Assembly: GCF_000373625.1 (NCBI RefSeq)
Contig: NZ_KB891993.1
Location: forward strand, 62,001 to 126,000
Reading direction: 5' to 3'
Origin: Streptomyces sp. LaPpAH-108
GTDB lineage: Bacteria > Actinomycetota > Actinomycetes > Streptomycetales > Streptomycetaceae
Length of the DNA: 64,000 nucleotides
The notes under the pieces were generated by a model that was not told the origin of the DNA, searched no databases, and saw only the letters and a program-made list of their open reading frames with translations. Position numbers and translations under genes: made by a program. Shown one piece after another: positions 42,108-56,425 of this stretch; the stretch's first letter is position 1, and every line of letters begins with the position of its first letter.

Positions 42108-42915
42108 CGCGGAAATCTCCTCCCGTTCGGTCGTCCAGGCCGCTTCCGGCGACGTCCCGGAACACGTCCTCCAGCGTGGGCACCGTGTCGGTGCCCAGGC
42201 GTTCGGCCAGGCCCCGGCGCAGCTCGGCGGGGGTGCCGAGCGCGCGGACGCGGCCGTGGTGCATGAGGCCGACCCGGTCGCAGTACTGGTCGGCCTCGTC
42301 CATGTAGTGGGTGGTGAGCAGGACGGTCATGCCGGTGGCGGCGCGTACGGAGTCGATGTGCTCCCAGACGCCGGTGCGGGCGATGGGGTCGAGCCCGATG
42401 GTGGGCTCGTCCAGGATGAGCAGCCGGGGCTCGCTGACCAGGGCCTGGGCGAGTTCAAGGCGGCGGACCATGCCGCCGGAGTAGGTGCCCGCGAGCCGGT
42501 CGGCCGCGTCGCTCAGGCCGACGGCGGCCAGGGCGTGGGCGACGCGTTCGGCGCGCTCGCGGCGCGGCACGTCGAAGACGCGGGCGAAGAGGACGACGTT
42601 CTCGCGTCCGGTCAGTCCGCTGTCGGCCGAGAGCCGCTGGGGGACGTAGCCGATCATGCGGCGTACGTCCATGCGTTCACGGGCGGCGTCGTGGCCGAAG
42701 ACGCGGACGGTTCCGGCGGGGACCGGCAGCAGGGTGGTGAGGCAGCGGATGGCGGTGGTCTTGCCCGCGCCGTTGGGTCCGAGCAGCCCGAACACCTCGC
42801 CCTCGCGGACGGTCAGTTCGAGCCCGTCGACGGCTCTGGTCGCGCCGAAGGCGTAGGTCAGGCCCGTGCAGGAGACGGCCGCGCCGGGGGCCGCCGGGTC
42901 GTCGCTCACCATGAT
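42067..42915 (-). CDS. ABC exporter ATP-binding protein (DrrA-like)
   Basis: A 282-residue ABC ATPase. Walker A is GPNGAGKTT near residue 42, the signature motif is YSGGMVRRLELAQAL, Walker B is LLILDEPTIGLDP, and the H-loop is LLTTHYMDEAD. The C-terminal extension is typical of the DrrA/daunorubicin-resistance exporter group that moves drugs or lipids outward with a DrrB-type permease. The gene overlaps marR upstream by 10 bases and the permease downstream by about 40. Because the permease is frameshifted, the transporter is probably inactive at present. Confidence 0.88.
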   Translation of the reverse strand: MMVSDDPAAPGAAVSCTGLTYAFGATRAVDGLELTVREGEVFGLLGPNGAGKTTAIRCLTTLLPVPAGTVRVFGHDAARERMDVRRMIGYVPQRLSADSGLTGRENVVLFARVFDVPRRERAERVAHALAAVGLSDAADRLAGTYSGGMVRRLELAQALVSEPRLLILDEPTIGLDPIARTGVWEHIDSVRAATGMTVLLTTHYMDEADQYCDRVGLMHHGRVRALGTPAELRRGLAERLGTDTVPTLEDVFRDVAGSGLDDRTGGDFRDVRSTRRTARRVG

Positions 42916-43451
42916 TTCTCGGCCTCCCTCGGGGTTCGCCGGTCCGTGCCGGGGTCTTCGGGCTCCTCGTGCAGGGCGGTGGCCAGTCTGCGCAGCGCGG
43001 GGAGTGCGGCGCGCAGGGCCGCGCGGTCGGCGGCACCGAGCCCGGCCACCTCGCGGCCGACCAGTTCGGAGCGGCGGCGGCGCCACTGTCCGAGCCGCTC
43101 GGAGGCGGCCGGGGTGAGCCGCAGCCGGGCGGCACGTCGGTCGGCGGGGTCGGTCTCGCGCAGCAGATAGCCGTCCCCCACGAGCCGGTTGACCAGGGTG
43201 GACACGGAGTTCCCGGCCAGGTGCAGGGCGCGGGCGGCGTCCGAGACCCCGAGCCCCGGCCGCTCCTCGACCAGTCGCAGCAGCTCGACCTCGGCGCCGC
43301 GCAGCCGGGGTGCGGTGAGGCCGCCGCGCAGCCGCCGCCGGATCAGCCGCTGGACGCGCACCAGGGTGTCGGCCAGCTCCTCCGGGAAGGCGTCCGGTTC
43401 CGTGCCGCCGCCGCCCTTTTCCTGGTCTTCCGCTTCCAGGGAATCGTCCAC
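42906..43451 (-). CDS. MarR family transcriptional regulator
   Basis: A 181-residue winged-helix repressor. The DNA-binding part spans LRGAEVELLRLVEERPGLGVSDAARALHLAGNSVSTLVNRLV and the wing is YLLRETDPADRRAARLRLT. It starts at GTG 43451. A perfect 10-bp-arm palindrome lies 9 bases upstream, over the ribosome site and promoter, so it almost certainly represses itself and the downstream ABC genes. MarR proteins with drug exporters usually respond to the drug or a phenolic ligand. Confidence 0.88.
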   Translation of the reverse strand: MDDSLEAEDQEKGGGGTEPDAFPEELADTLVRVQRLIRRRLRGGLTAPRLRGAEVELLRLVEERPGLGVSDAARALHLAGNSVSTLVNRLVGDGYLLRETDPADRRAARLRLTPAASERLGQWRRRRSELVGREVAGLGAADRAALRAALPALRRLATALHEEPEDPGTDRRTPREAEKSW

Positions 43452-43459
43452 TCCTGGAG

Positions 43460-43482
43460 ATTACCTCTGTTGCAGAGGTAAT
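43460..43482 (-). promoter_or_regulatory. MarR operator palindrome
   Basis: ATTACCTCTG-TTG-CAGAGGTAAT is a perfect inverted repeat with 10-bp arms, positioned 9-31 bases before the marR start codon. It overlaps the GAGG ribosome site and lies downstream of a TTGACC/TTGACG -35 candidate, a classic autorepression layout. Confidence 0.8.
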
Positions 43483-43538
43483 TAACGTCAAAGGTAGGTC
43501 AAGCACTTCGCACCGTTTGGCGGCTTGTGTACATACTT

Positions 43539-43564
43539 GTTTTGGTTTGCCGGACATCGGGAAG
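43539..43564 (+). promoter_or_regulatory. Candidate SigB-type promoter for sigma factor gene
   Basis: GTTT (43539-43542), a 16-base spacer and GGGAAG (43559-43564) fit the GNTT-N14-16-GGGWAN pattern of streptomycete SigB/SigF-class promoters. It would give a leader of about 60 bases, and the sigma factor could control its own gene. One base departs from the GGGTAC -10. Confidence 0.35.
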
Positions 43565-43632
43565 GCGAACCACCAGTGCCCCGCAGCGGGCACCCGTGAC
43601 CACCCCAGCCCCCGCTGAGAGAAGTGCACGCG

Positions 43633-44424
43633 ATGGCTGTCACCGGCAGCACGAAGACGCACCCCCATGACGACGCCCCGGACACGGCGGAAGCCTTCGA
43701 GCGGCTTGCCGCGCTGCCCGACGGTCCACGGCGCCAGGCGTTGAGGGACGAGCTGGTGCGGCTGTGGCTCCCCATGGCCGAGCGGATCGCGGTGCGCTTC
43801 CGTGGCCGCGGCGAGTCCCTGGAGGATCTGTATCAGGTGGCGGCGCTCGGTCTGGTCAAGGCGGTCGACCACTACGACCCGGAGCGCGGCCGTGCCTTCG
43901 AGGCGTACGCGGTCCCGACCATCACCGGTGAGATCAAGCGCCACTTCCGCGACCACATGTGGACCCTGCACGTGCCCCGGCGCGTCCAGGACCTGCGCAA
44001 CCGGGTCCGCGTCGCGTGGAAGGAGCTGTCCCAGACCACCTCGGGACGCGCCCCCACCGTCGAGGAGATCGCCGAGCGCACCGGCCTGACCGAGGACGAG
44101 GTGCGCACGGGCATGGAGGCGCTGGAGTGCTTCTCCGCGCTCTCGCTGGACGCCGAGGTGGCCGGGACCGAGGGCTTCGCGCTCGGCGACTGCCTCGGGG
44201 AGCCGGACCCGGGGTTCGACCTGGTGGTGGACCGGGTGGCCGTCTCCCCGTTCCTCGCCGCGCTGCCGGAGCGCGAGCGCACCATCCTCTATCTGCGGTT
44301 CTTCCGGGGCATGACCCAGAGCCGCATCGCCGACCAGCTCGGGATCTCGCAGATGCACGTGTCCCGGCTGCTCACGGGCTGCTTCGACCGGCTGCGCGAG
44401 GAACTGCTCGCGGAAGCGGGCTGA
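43633..44424 (+). CDS. RNA polymerase sigma factor, SigB/SigF/SigG family
   Basis: A 263-residue sigma factor lacking region 1.1. Region 2 reads ESLEDLYQVAALGLVKAVDHYDPERGRAFEAYAVPTITGEIKRHFRDHMW. Region 3 contains VPRRVQDLRNRV. Region 4 reads LPERERTILYLRFFRGMTQSRIADQLGISQMHVSRLL. This is the streptomycete stress/development family controlled by RsbW-like anti-sigma factors. No anti-sigma gene is adjacent, but several RsbW-like genes occur in the window. The ATG at 43633 is favoured by GAGAGAAG 9 nt upstream; GTG 43624 is too close. Confidence 0.9.
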   Translation: MAVTGSTKTHPHDDAPDTAEAFERLAALPDGPRRQALRDELVRLWLPMAERIAVRFRGRGESLEDLYQVAALGLVKAVDHYDPERGRAFEAYAVPTITGEIKRHFRDHMWTLHVPRRVQDLRNRVRVAWKELSQTTSGRAPTVEEIAERTGLTEDEVRTGMEALECFSALSLDAEVAGTEGFALGDCLGEPDPGFDLVVDRVAVSPFLAALPERERTILYLRFFRGMTQSRIADQLGISQMHVSRLLTGCFDRLREELLAEAG

Positions 44425-45507
44425 ACGACAGCGGGCCGGACGAACCAGGCACCGGTCCGCACCGGGATTTCACCCCTTCGGGTCTCCCCCGTCCCCCTCT
44501 CCCCTCACTCTCCTTCACTCGTTCGGACTACTCACCCCCGGCCCGCGGCAGTCCCGCCCAGCCGTGGGGCGGCGCTGCCGGACGCCCCTGCCTGCCTGGG
44601 CCGCGCCGGGGTACTCGGGAGGCATGCGACCCCCGTCCGGCCGGACACTGGTGCGGACCGGTGGCCGCCCGGCCCCGAGAGCAGGACGCGACTGCCATGA
44701 ATCACGACACAGCCGTCAGCGGTGAACCGAGGAAGCGGAAGGACGCCCCCTCGACGCATTCCTTCTTCGGCGCCCCCTGCTGGGTGAGCCTGACCAGCCG
44801 CGATCTGCAGGCCACCGAGGAGTTCTACACCGCCGTGCTCGGCTGGCGCTGGCGCGAGGCGGAGCTGGGCGACCGGTTCCGGGTCGCCCTGGCGAACGGG
44901 GTGCCGGTGGCCGGCATCGCCGCCGTGGCCGCGATGTGGCAGACGGCGGTGGCCTGGACGCCGTACTTCGCGGTGCCGGACGCCGATGTGGCGGCGGCGC
45001 GGACGCGCGAGCGCGGCGGCACGGCGGCGGTGGGCCCGCTGTCCTTCCCGCCGGGCCGCGCCGCCCTCCTTGCCGACCGCGACGGCGCCACCTTCGGCAT
45101 CTGGCAGGGCCAGCTGGTCTCCAACTGGGAGACCTGGCGCCGCTCGGCCCCCACCTTCATCCGGCTGCACACCCGCAACGCCTTCGATTCCGCGATCTTC
45201 TACGGCGAGGTGCTGGACTGGGCGACCGGGGCGCCGGGCTGCTGCGAGGTCGAGTACGAGGGCGGCGAGGTGGTGCTGCGCAGCCAGGGCGACGTGGTGG
45301 CCCGCATCGACTCGGGCGCGGTGGAGGCGGCCCCCGACCCCTCCGTACGCCCGCACTGGCAGGTCCACTTCGCGGTGTCCGACGTGGCCCGCTGTGCGCG
45401 CGGGGCCGAGAAGCACGGCGGCAGTGTGCTGAGCGAGCAGGCGACCGAGGCCGTGCTGCGCGACCCGGACGGGGCGCAGTTCACGGTGACCTCGCGCGAC
45501 CCGCGCG

Positions 45508-47645
<2,138 letters not shown>

Positions 47646-47649
<4 letters not shown>

Positions 47650-48140
47650 CGGGCGCCCGCCAGGACGTCGGGGGCGGCCAGGGCGGCCACGGGCAGCGCG
47701 CGCGGCAGATCGAGGACCCGGCGCAGGCTGGGCACCGGGGCGGTGGCGACCAGCGGGACGCGCTGGTCGGAGCGGGCGCGCTGGGAGAACCAGATGACCT
47801 TGCCGCCGTTCGCGGTGGCGCAGCATCCCCAGCCGTCGCTCATCGCCGCGAGGTCCGCGAGACAGGCCCGCAGGTCCTGGTCGGGGCGCAGCTCCCGGTC
47901 GTCGCCGCCGACGGCGGTGATCAGATGCTGGCCGGTCCACCACATCTCGATGGAGGTGGCCTTGTCCGTCGCGTGCCGGTCGATCGCCCGCAGCAGCAGC
48001 TGGGTGCCGTGGCGGACGGGACCGACGAGGTTGTCCAGGTCCCAGTAGCGCAGATGGGCGGCCAGGATGCGGCTGACCTGTCCCACCCGTTCCGGGCCGA
48101 CTTCCACGTCGAGGTGGTAGTAGCAGGGCACTGCCTTCAT
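47646..48140 (-). CDS. RsbW-like protein coupled to glgX
   Basis: A 164-residue soluble protein. The layout [40 protein letters not shown]...[23 protein letters not shown] resembles the HATPase_c anti-sigma fold, but the N-box Asn and the D-x-G and glycine-rich ATP motifs are not recognisable. It is probably a degenerate or ATP-independent relative. GAGGAG precedes the ATG. Its stop overlaps the glgX start by GTGA, implying fixed stoichiometry or shared regulation with the debranching enzyme. Function not established. Confidence 0.7.
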
Positions 48141-48441
48141 CGTCGCTTGCTCCTCACCGGCGAAGCTCCCGCCCGTCGCCCCGATCGGGACGATTCCCGG
48201 TCACGTGGCGTGAGCGCCGATCGCTTCTGAGTCACTCCCACAGTGCGGGGGCTACGCCATTCGTGCAACACGAGCATCACGAACGGCCGGGTCGTTGAAG
48301 CTCCAACAGGACGATGCGTGTGTACGCGTGCACCATGAGTGAAAACCTCGATCGACGTCATGGCGCCGTGCGCTTCCGTGCGCGGAGCCACCCGATCCTC
48401 GGGACCACGCCCGGTCGAGAGCGGGAAAGGTGAAAAGGGCC
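48141..48441. other. Divergent intergenic region between glgX operon and DUF5133 gene
   Basis: About 300 bases hold promoters for both sides. A small inverted repeat TCGTG-CAA-CACGA lies at 48261-48273. I see no strong -35/-10 pair and no supported ORF. Confidence 0.5.
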
Positions 48442-48741
48442 ATGCTGCTACCGGCCAAGGCCGAAGTGGCCCGGCAGTTGCGGCGTTACCGGGCGTGGGA
48501 GCGTGTGATGCTCGCCTCGCCCCACGACCGCACGGTCCGGGGCACCTTCGAGGATTCGGGCTACACCCTGTGCGTGCTGATGGGAAAACGGTGCGCGCGG
48601 GAGGCCGCCGACGCGGCCGAGCGGTATCTGCGCTCCACCCTGACCGGCTATCTGCGCGAGCAGGACGGCCGGCCGCGAGGGGACAGGGCGGCGCGACGCG
48701 CGCAGTCCCCGGAGCGGCGTTCCACGGCGCCACGGCCCTGA
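48442..48741 (+). CDS. DUF5133 family protein
   Basis: A 99-residue basic protein starting MLLPAKAEVARQLRRYRAWE and containing TFEDSGYTLCVLMGKRCAREAADAAERYL, the pattern of the small DUF5133 proteins found in Streptomyces, often several copies per genome. Function is unknown. The Arg-rich tail after residue 75 is probably disordered. ATG 48442 is chosen; an in-frame GTG at 48430 adds four residues. It precedes glgE by 109 bases in the same direction. Confidence 0.72.
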   Translation: MLLPAKAEVARQLRRYRAWERVMLASPHDRTVRGTFEDSGYTLCVLMGKRCAREAADAAERYLRSTLTGYLREQDGRPRGDRAARRAQSPERRSTAPRP

Positions 48742-48850
48742 CCTGGCACCGTACATGGCGTTCCCCACGGGGCGGCAGCAGCCGGCTTGTGGATCGGATC
48801 GCGAAGCCGGGCCCGTGTGCCCGGCTTCGCGCACGGCGGAGGTGAGATCC

Positions 48851-50841
48851 ATGCGCAGGACTCCGGCCATCGGCCGCGTACCGGTACGTGATGTCCGGCC
48901 GTCCGTGGAATGCGGAAGGCGCCCGGCGAAGGCGGTGACCGGGGAGACGTTCCTGGTGACCGCGACCGTGTTCCGCGAGGGGCACGACGTGGTGGGCGCC
49001 AACGTGGTCCTGCGCAACCCGAAGGGCCGGCGCGGCCCTTGGCTGCCGATGCGGGAGCTGTCCCCCGGCAGTGACGTGTGGGGTGCCGAGGTCACTCCGG
49101 ACATGACGGGCCGCTGGACGTTCCGGGTCGAGGCGTGGAGTCATCCGCTGGCGACCTGGCGGCACGCGGCCGGGATCAAGATCCCGGCGGGCATCGACAC
49201 CGGCCTGGTCCTGGAGGAGGGCGCCGAGCTGTACGAGCGGGCCGCCGCCGGAGTGCCCAAGGGCGCGGAGCGGGACCTGGTGCTTGCAGCCGCCCGCGAT
49301 CTCGGCGACGACATCCTCGGGGTGGACGACCGGCTCAGGGGCGCGCTGTCGGCCGAGGTCCTGGACCTTCTGGAGCGGTATCCGCTGCGGGAGTTGGTGA
49401 CCGCGTCCGATCCGATGCCGCTGCTGGTGGAGCGCGAACGCGCGCTGTACGGCTCCTGGTACGAGTTCTTCCCGCGCTCGGAGGGCACGGTCGAGCAGCC
49501 GCACGGCACCTTCCGCTCGGCCGAGCGCCGGTTGGCGGCCATCGCGGAGATGGGCTTCGACGTGGTGTACCTCCCGCCGATCCATCCGATCGGGACCACG
49601 CATCGCAAGGGCCGCAACAACACGCTCACCGCGACGCCGGACGACGTCGGTGTGCCGTGGGCGATCGGCTCGCCCGAGGGCGGTCACGACAGCGTCCACC
49701 CGCAGCTGGGCACGCTGGAGGACTTCGACCATTTCGTGGGCCGGGCACGGGAGTTGGGCCTGGAGGTGGCCCTGGACTTCGCGCTCCAGTGTTCCCCGGA
49801 CCACCCGTGGGTGGAGAAGCACCCGCAGTGGTTCCACCACCGCCCGGACGGGACGATCGCGTACGCGGAGAACCCGCCGAAGAAGTACCAGGACATCTAT
49901 CCCATCGCCTTCGACGCTGACATGGACGGCCTGGTGACGGAGACTGTCCGCGTCCTGCGGCACTGGATGGAGCACGGGGTGCGGATCTTCCGCGTGGACA
50001 ACCCGCACACCAAGCCGGTGGTGTTCTGGGAGCGGGTGATCGGGGAGATCAACCGCGCCGATCCCGATGTCCTGTTCCTGGCCGAGGCGTTCACCCGTCC
50101 CGCGATGATGCACACCCTGGCCCAGGTCGGCTTCCAGCAGTCCTACACGTACTTCACCTGGCGCAACGGCAAGCAGGAACTCACCGAGTATCTGACCGAG
50201 TTGTCGGGGGAGGCCGCCGCCTATATGCGGCCCAACTTCTTCACCAGCACCCCGGACATCCTGCACGCCTACCTCCAGGACGGCGGCCGTCCCGCCTTCG
50301 AGGTCCGGGCCGTGCTCGCCGCCACCCTCTCTCCGGCCTGGGGCGTCTACAGCGGCTACGAGCTGTGCGAGAACCAGGCGTTGAAGCCGGGCAGCGAGGA
50401 GTACCTGGACTCGGAGAAGTACCAGCTCAAGCCCCGTGACTGGGAGGGCGCCGCCCGGGAGGGCCGCACCATCGCCCCGCTCATCACCCGCCTCAACGAC
50501 ATCCGCCGTCGGCATCCCGCGCTACAGCGCCTGCGGAATCTCCGCTTCCATCAGACCGACAACGACTCCGTGCTCGCCTACAGCAAGAGCACGGGGACGG
50601 ACACGGTCATCGTGGTCGTCAACCTCGACCCGCACCACACCCAGGAGGCCACGGTCTCGTTGGACATGCCGCAACTCGGCCTGGACTGGCACGCCGACCT
50701 GTCCGTCCACGACGAACTGACAGGCGAGACCTACCACTGGGGCCGGACCAACTACGTCCGTCTCAGCCCCGGCCACGCACCCGCGCACGTACTGCACGCC
50801 GCCGGGCGGGCGACGCCACAGATCGGAGGGCCTTCAGCGTC

Positions 50842-50845
<4 letters not shown>
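48851..50845 (+). CDS. glgE: Alpha-1,4-glucan:maltose-1-phosphate maltosyltransferase GlgE
   Basis: A 664-residue GH13_3 enzyme that adds maltosyl units from maltose-1-phosphate to alpha-glucan. The catalytic residues keep the spacing of the S. coelicolor enzyme: nucleophile D383 ([11 protein letters not shown]), acid/base E412 (FLAEAFTRP) and D469 (FFTSTPDI). The N-terminal Ig-like domain starts [16 protein letters not shown], and [10 protein letters not shown] lies toward the C-terminal domain. The ATG at 48851 has GGAGGTGA 6 nt upstream. Its stop overlaps the treS start (ATGA). This is the key polymerase of the GlgE pathway. Confidence 0.95.
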
Positions 50846-52560
<1,715 letters not shown>

Positions 52561-52584
52561 CGCCAGGCGCCGAGGAAAGGACGC

Positions 52585-53955
52585 GTGACCATGCCGAAGA
52601 CCATCACCCTCTCCCCCCGCGCCGCGGTCGACGCGGGACGGCGGCCGTCCTCGCTGCGCGGCCTGCTGCTCGCATGGCTCCCCGAACAGCGCTGGTTCGC
52701 GGGAAAGGACCGGCCCGTCACCGATCTGACGGTGCTGTCCATGACCGAGCTGTTCCCGGGCTGTCTGCATCTGCTGGTGAACGCCTCGCACGCGCCGCTG
52801 CCCACCCCGGGCGGCACTCCCCCGCCCGGCGACTGCTACCAACTCCTCCTCGGCCTGCGCGAGGAGATGGCACCGCGCCTGGAGCGCGCCTTCATCGGGC
52901 GCGCCGAGGAGGGGCCGTTCAAGGGCCTCGCCGTCTACGACGCGCTGCACGATCCGCGCTCGGCGCATCTGCTCCTGGAGCGGCTGCGCCGTCCCGGCCA
53001 GGCGGGCCCGCTGCGCTTCGAGACGGACCCGGCCGCCCGGGTGCCGGGCGGTCTGGCACCCCGGCTGCTGACCGCCGAGCAGTCCAACTCCTCGATCGTG
53101 TACGGCGATGCGTACATCCTGAAGGTGTTCCGCCGTATCCAGCCGGGCGTCAACCCGGACCTGGAGGTGCCGAACGCGCTGACCGCGCAGGGGTGTGCGC
53201 GAGTGCCCGCGCCGGTGGCCTGGTTCAGCACCACGAGCCCGCAGCCCGCGACGCTGGGCGTGCTCCAGCCGTTCCTGCCGGACGCCGCCGACGGGTGGAC
53301 GCTGGCGCTGCGCGCGCTGGCCGACGGCCACGACTTCACCGCCGAGGCACGGGAGTTGGGCAGCGCCATGGCCGAGGTGCATCTGGCGCTGGCCGAGGCG
53401 TTCCCCCCGGCAGGACCCGGCGAGCGGGGCCGTACGGCGGACCAGATGCGCGCGCGGCTGGACGCCGCCGCGCGCGCCGTACCCGGTCTGCGGCCCCATG
53501 TGCCCGGTCTGCGGGCCGCGTTCGCGGCGCTCGCCTCGTGCGACTCGGGGCCGCCGGTGCAGCGGGTGCACGGCGATCTGCACCTCGGCCAGGTACTGCG
53601 GGCCGGGCGCGACTGGTTCGTGATCGATTTCGAGGGTGAGCCGTCCCGTCCGCTGGACGAACGGCGCGCCCCGCAGTCCCCGGTGCGTGACATCGCCGGG
53701 ATGCTGCGCTCCTTCGACTACGCGGCCCGGCAGCGCCGCCCCTGGCGACCCGAATGGGCGCAGCGCTGCCGGGACGCGTTCTGCGCGGGCTACGCGGCCC
53801 GCGCGGGCTGGAACCCACGCGAGAAGCACGCGCTGCTGCGCGCGCACGAGACGGACAGGGCGGTGTACGAGGTGCTGTACGAAGCGAGACACCGGCCGGA
53901 CTGGCTGCCGGTACCGATGGCCGCGATCGAGCGACTCGCCGCGTGGGGAGGCTGA
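52585..53955 (+). CDS. mak: Maltokinase
   Basis: A 456-residue kinase that makes maltose-1-phosphate from maltose and ATP. The N-terminal cap domain contains [14 protein letters not shown]. The APH-like kinase core has the ATP-site Lys in [10 protein letters not shown], the catalytic loop [11 protein letters not shown] and the metal-binding [16 protein letters not shown]. Older literature calls this gene pep2. The GTG at 52585 has GAGGAAAGGA upstream. It lies between treS and glgB, with only one base separating it from glgB. Confidence 0.92.
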   Translation: MTMPKTITLSPRAAVDAGRRPSSLRGLLLAWLPEQRWFAGKDRPVTDLTVLSMTELFPGCLHLLVNASHAPLPTPGGTPPPGDCYQLLLGLREEMAPRLERAFIGRAEEGPFKGLAVYDALHDPRSAHLLLERLRRPGQAGPLRFETDPAARVPGGLAPRLLTAEQSNSSIVYGDAYILKVFRRIQPGVNPDLEVPNALTAQGCARVPAPVAWFSTTSPQPATLGVLQPFLPDAADGWTLALRALADGHDFTAEARELGSAMAEVHLALAEAFPPAGPGERGRTADQMRARLDAAARAVPGLRPHVPGLRAAFAALASCDSGPPVQRVHGDLHLGQVLRAGRDWFVIDFEGEPSRPLDERRAPQSPVRDIAGMLRSFDYAARQRRPWRPEWAQRCRDAFCAGYAARAGWNPREKHALLRAHETDRAVYEVLYEARHRPDWLPVPMAAIERLAAWGG

Positions 53956-53956
53956 C

Positions 53957-56164
53957 ATGGCACTGCGCGACACCTCTCCCCCCGAGACCGCGGGCCCGCT
54001 GCGCGCCCTCGCGCCACCGCTCGACGCCGCCGAGCGCGACCGGCTCCTGGGCGGCGCGCACCACGATCCGCATGCCCTGCTCGGCGCCCACCCGGTGCCC
54101 GGTGGCGTGCTGTTCCGGGCGCTGCGCCCCAACGCCCGCGCGGTCCACGTGGTCGTGGACGGCGAGCGGGGCGCCCTGGAGTCGGAGGGCGGCGGCCTGT
54201 TCGCCGCCGTGCTGCCCTACCGGGAGATCCCGGCGTACACCCTGCTCGTCACCTACGACGACGGCGAGCGGGAGGTCCACGACCCCTACGCCTTCCTGCC
54301 GTCGCTCGGTGAGCTGGATCTGCATCTGATCCGCGAGGGCCGCCACGAGGAGCTGTGGAAGGCGCTGGGCGCGGAGCCGATGACGCACGAGGGGGTGGCG
54401 GGCACCCGGTTCACGGTGTGGGCGCCGAACGCCCAAGGCGTGCGCGTGGCCGGGGAGTTCACCTTCTGGGACGGCACCCAGTACCCGATGCGCTCGCTGG
54501 GCGCGTCCGGGGTGTGGGAGCTGTTCCTGCCCGGGATCGGCGAGGGCGCGCGGTACAAGTTCGAGATCACCTCGCGGCACGGTCACCGGTTCCTGAAGGC
54601 CGACCCGATGGCCCGCGCCACCGAGGTCCCGCCGGACACGGCGTCGGTGGTGGCGGTGTCGCGGCACGCGTGGCACGACGCGGACTGGATGGCGCACCGC
54701 GGGGACACGCCCGTGCACCGGGCACCGTTCTCGGTGTACGAGGTCCATCTGCCGTCCTGGCGACCCGGGTCGACGTATCGTCAGCTCGCGGACGAACTCC
54801 CCGCGTACGTCAAGGAGATGGGCTTCACGCACGTCGAGCTGATGCCGGTCGCCGGGCACCCCTTCAGCGGGTCGTGGGGCTACCAGGTCACCTCGTACTA
54901 CGCGCCCACCCCGCGCCTCGGCTCGCCCGACGACTTCAAGTACCTGGTGGACAAGCTCCACCAGGCGGGCATCGGCGTGATCATGGACTGGGTGCCCGCG
55001 CACTTCCCCAAGGACGACTGGGCGCTGGCCCGCTTCGACGGCGACCCGCTCTACGAGCCCGGGGACTCGCGCCGTGCCGAGCATCCGGACTGGGGGACCT
55101 ACGAGTTCGACTTCGCGCGGACCGAGGTGCGCAACTTCCTGGTCGCCAACGCGGTGTACTGGTGCGAGGAGTTCCACATCGACGGGCTGCGCGTGGACGC
55201 GGTCGCCTCGATGCTCTACCTCGACTACTCGCGCGACTCCGGGCAGTGGGAGCCGAACGTCTTCGGCGGCCGGGAGGACCTGGGCGCGGTGGCCTTCCTC
55301 CAGGAGATGAACGCCACCGTCTACCGGCGCTGCCCCGGCGTGGTGACCATCGCCGAGGAGTCCACCGCCTGGGACGGGGTGACCCGGCCGACGGACGGCG
55401 GCGGGCTCGGCTTCGGGCTGAAGTGGAACATGGGCTGGATGCACGACTCCCTCGAGTACGTGCAGAAGGAGCCGGTGCACCGCAAGTACCACCACCACGA
55501 GATGACCTTCTCGATGGTGTACGCGTACAGCGAGAACTACGTCCTGCCGATCTCCCACGACGAAGTGGTCCACGGCAAGCAGGCGCTGGTGTCGAAGATG
55601 CCGGGCGACTGGTGGCAGCGCCGCGCCAACCACCGTGCGTACCTGGGCTTCATGTGGGCCCACCCGGGCAAGCAACTGCTCTTCATGGGGCAGGAGTTCG
55701 CGCAGGGCGGGGAGTGGTCCGAGACGCACGGTCCGGAGTGGTGGCTGCTGGACGAGGGCTACTGCGCGGCGGGCGACCACCGGGGCGTCCAGGATCTCGT
55801 GCGGGACCTGAACGCGCGGTACCGGGACACCCCGGCGCTGTGGCAGCGGGACACCGACCCGGGCGCCTTCCGGTGGGTGCTGTGCGACGCGGCCGACGAC
55901 AACGTCTTCGCGTTCCTGCGCTACGACGAGGCGGGCACCCCGCTGCTCGCGGTGTCGAACTTCTCCCCCGTCGTCCGCCACGACTACGCCCTCCAGGTGC
56001 CCGGCGAGGTCCCGGTCTGGCGGGAGGCGCTGAACACGGACGCGGCGCGGTACGGCGGCGGCGGTGTGGCCACGGGCGCGGCCGAGGGGCTGAAGCCGCA
56101 GGACGGGGTGGTGCGGCTGACGCTGCCGCCGCTCGCCACGGTCTGGCTCACGCCCGCGGGCTGA
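53957..56164 (+). CDS. glgB: 1,4-alpha-glucan branching enzyme GlgB
   Basis: A 735-residue GH13_9 enzyme that forms alpha-1,6 branches. An extra N-terminal domain ([22 protein letters not shown]) precedes the CBM48 domain ([22 protein letters not shown]). Catalytic residues are D414 ([15 protein letters not shown]), E467 (TIAEEST) and D535 ([10 protein letters not shown]). It starts one base after the maltokinase stop with GGGGAGG as ribosome site. A perfect 18-bp hairpin ends the operon. Confidence 0.95.
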   Translation: MALRDTSPPETAGPLRALAPPLDAAERDRLLGGAHHDPHALLGAHPVPGGVLFRALRPNARAVHVVVDGERGALESEGGGLFAAVLPYREIPAYTLLVTYDDGEREVHDPYAFLPSLGELDLHLIREGRHEELWKALGAEPMTHEGVAGTRFTVWAPNAQGVRVAGEFTFWDGTQYPMRSLGASGVWELFLPGIGEGARYKFEITSRHGHRFLKADPMARATEVPPDTASVVAVSRHAWHDADWMAHRGDTPVHRAPFSVYEVHLPSWRPGSTYRQLADELPAYVKEMGFTHVELMPVAGHPFSGSWGYQVTSYYAPTPRLGSPDDFKYLVDKLHQAGIGVIMDWVPAHFPKDDWALARFDGDPLYEPGDSRRAEHPDWGTYEFDFARTEVRNFLVANAVYWCEEFHIDGLRVDAVASMLYLDYSRDSGQWEPNVFGGREDLGAVAFLQEMNATVYRRCPGVVTIAEESTAWDGVTRPTDGGGLGFGLKWNMGWMHDSLEYVQKEPVHRKYHHHEMTFSMVYAYSENYVLPISHDEVVHGKQALVSKMPGDWWQRRANHRAYLGFMWAHPGKQLLFMGQEFAQGGEWSETHGPEWWLLDEGYCAAGDHRGVQDLVRDLNARYRDTPALWQRDTDPGAFRWVLCDAADDNVFAFLRYDEAGTPLLAVSNFSPVVRHDYALQVPGEVPVWREALNTDAARYGGGGVATGAAEGLKPQDGVVRLTLPPLATVWLTPAG

Positions 56165-56182
56165 GCCGCCGGGTGAGGCCGC

Positions 56183-56222
56183 CGAGGGGCGGCCGGAGTC
56201 GTCGGACTCCGGCCGCCCCTCG
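56183..56222 (+). terminator. Perfect 18-bp-stem terminator of the glgE operon
   Basis: CGAGGGGCGGCCGGAGTC (56183-56200) is exactly complementary to 56205-56222 around loop GTCG, 18 bases past the glgB stop. Confidence 0.88.
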
Positions 56223-56338
56223 CGCCGTACCCGTGGCCGTGAACCGCGGTCCTCATATGTCCGCGGAAGGGCGGTTCACGGGGCCCACCGGGCGCCCAAA
56301 GATCATCGCTCGATCACGAGTTTCCGCTTCCCCTCACC

Positions 56339-56362
56339 GAAAGCGCTTACCTGGGCTAGATT
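56339..56362 (+). promoter_or_regulatory. cre-like LacI operator and -10 for acyl-CoA ligase
   Basis: GAAAGCGCTTAC (56339-56350) fits the consensus of LacI/CcpA-type operators, with the AAGCGCTT palindrome at its heart. A good -10, TAGATT (56357-56362), lies 6 bases downstream, so the site sits in the promoter spacer. The regulator is not encoded in the window. Confidence 0.6.
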
Positions 56363-56425
56363 CGTGCACCGCCGACACAGAGCCGATCGGCGGAGTCACC
56401 CTCGGTACATACCAGGAGCAGCGCC

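Noticed and set aside
42067..44358. One very long minus-strand ORF of 763 codons
   Set aside because: Only its last 282 codons (the ABC ATPase) match a family. The rest is antisense to the sigma factor gene and runs through the marR gene in another frame.
47650..47943. Longer GlgX starting near 47943
   Set aside because: The extra N-terminus is antisense-like filler inside the upstream small gene; the GTGA overlap at 47649 and the CBM48 start fit better.
48252..48458. 68-codon minus-strand ORF upstream of DUF5133
   Set aside because: No ribosome site, no family resemblance, and it overlaps the promoter region and the start of the DUF5133 gene.
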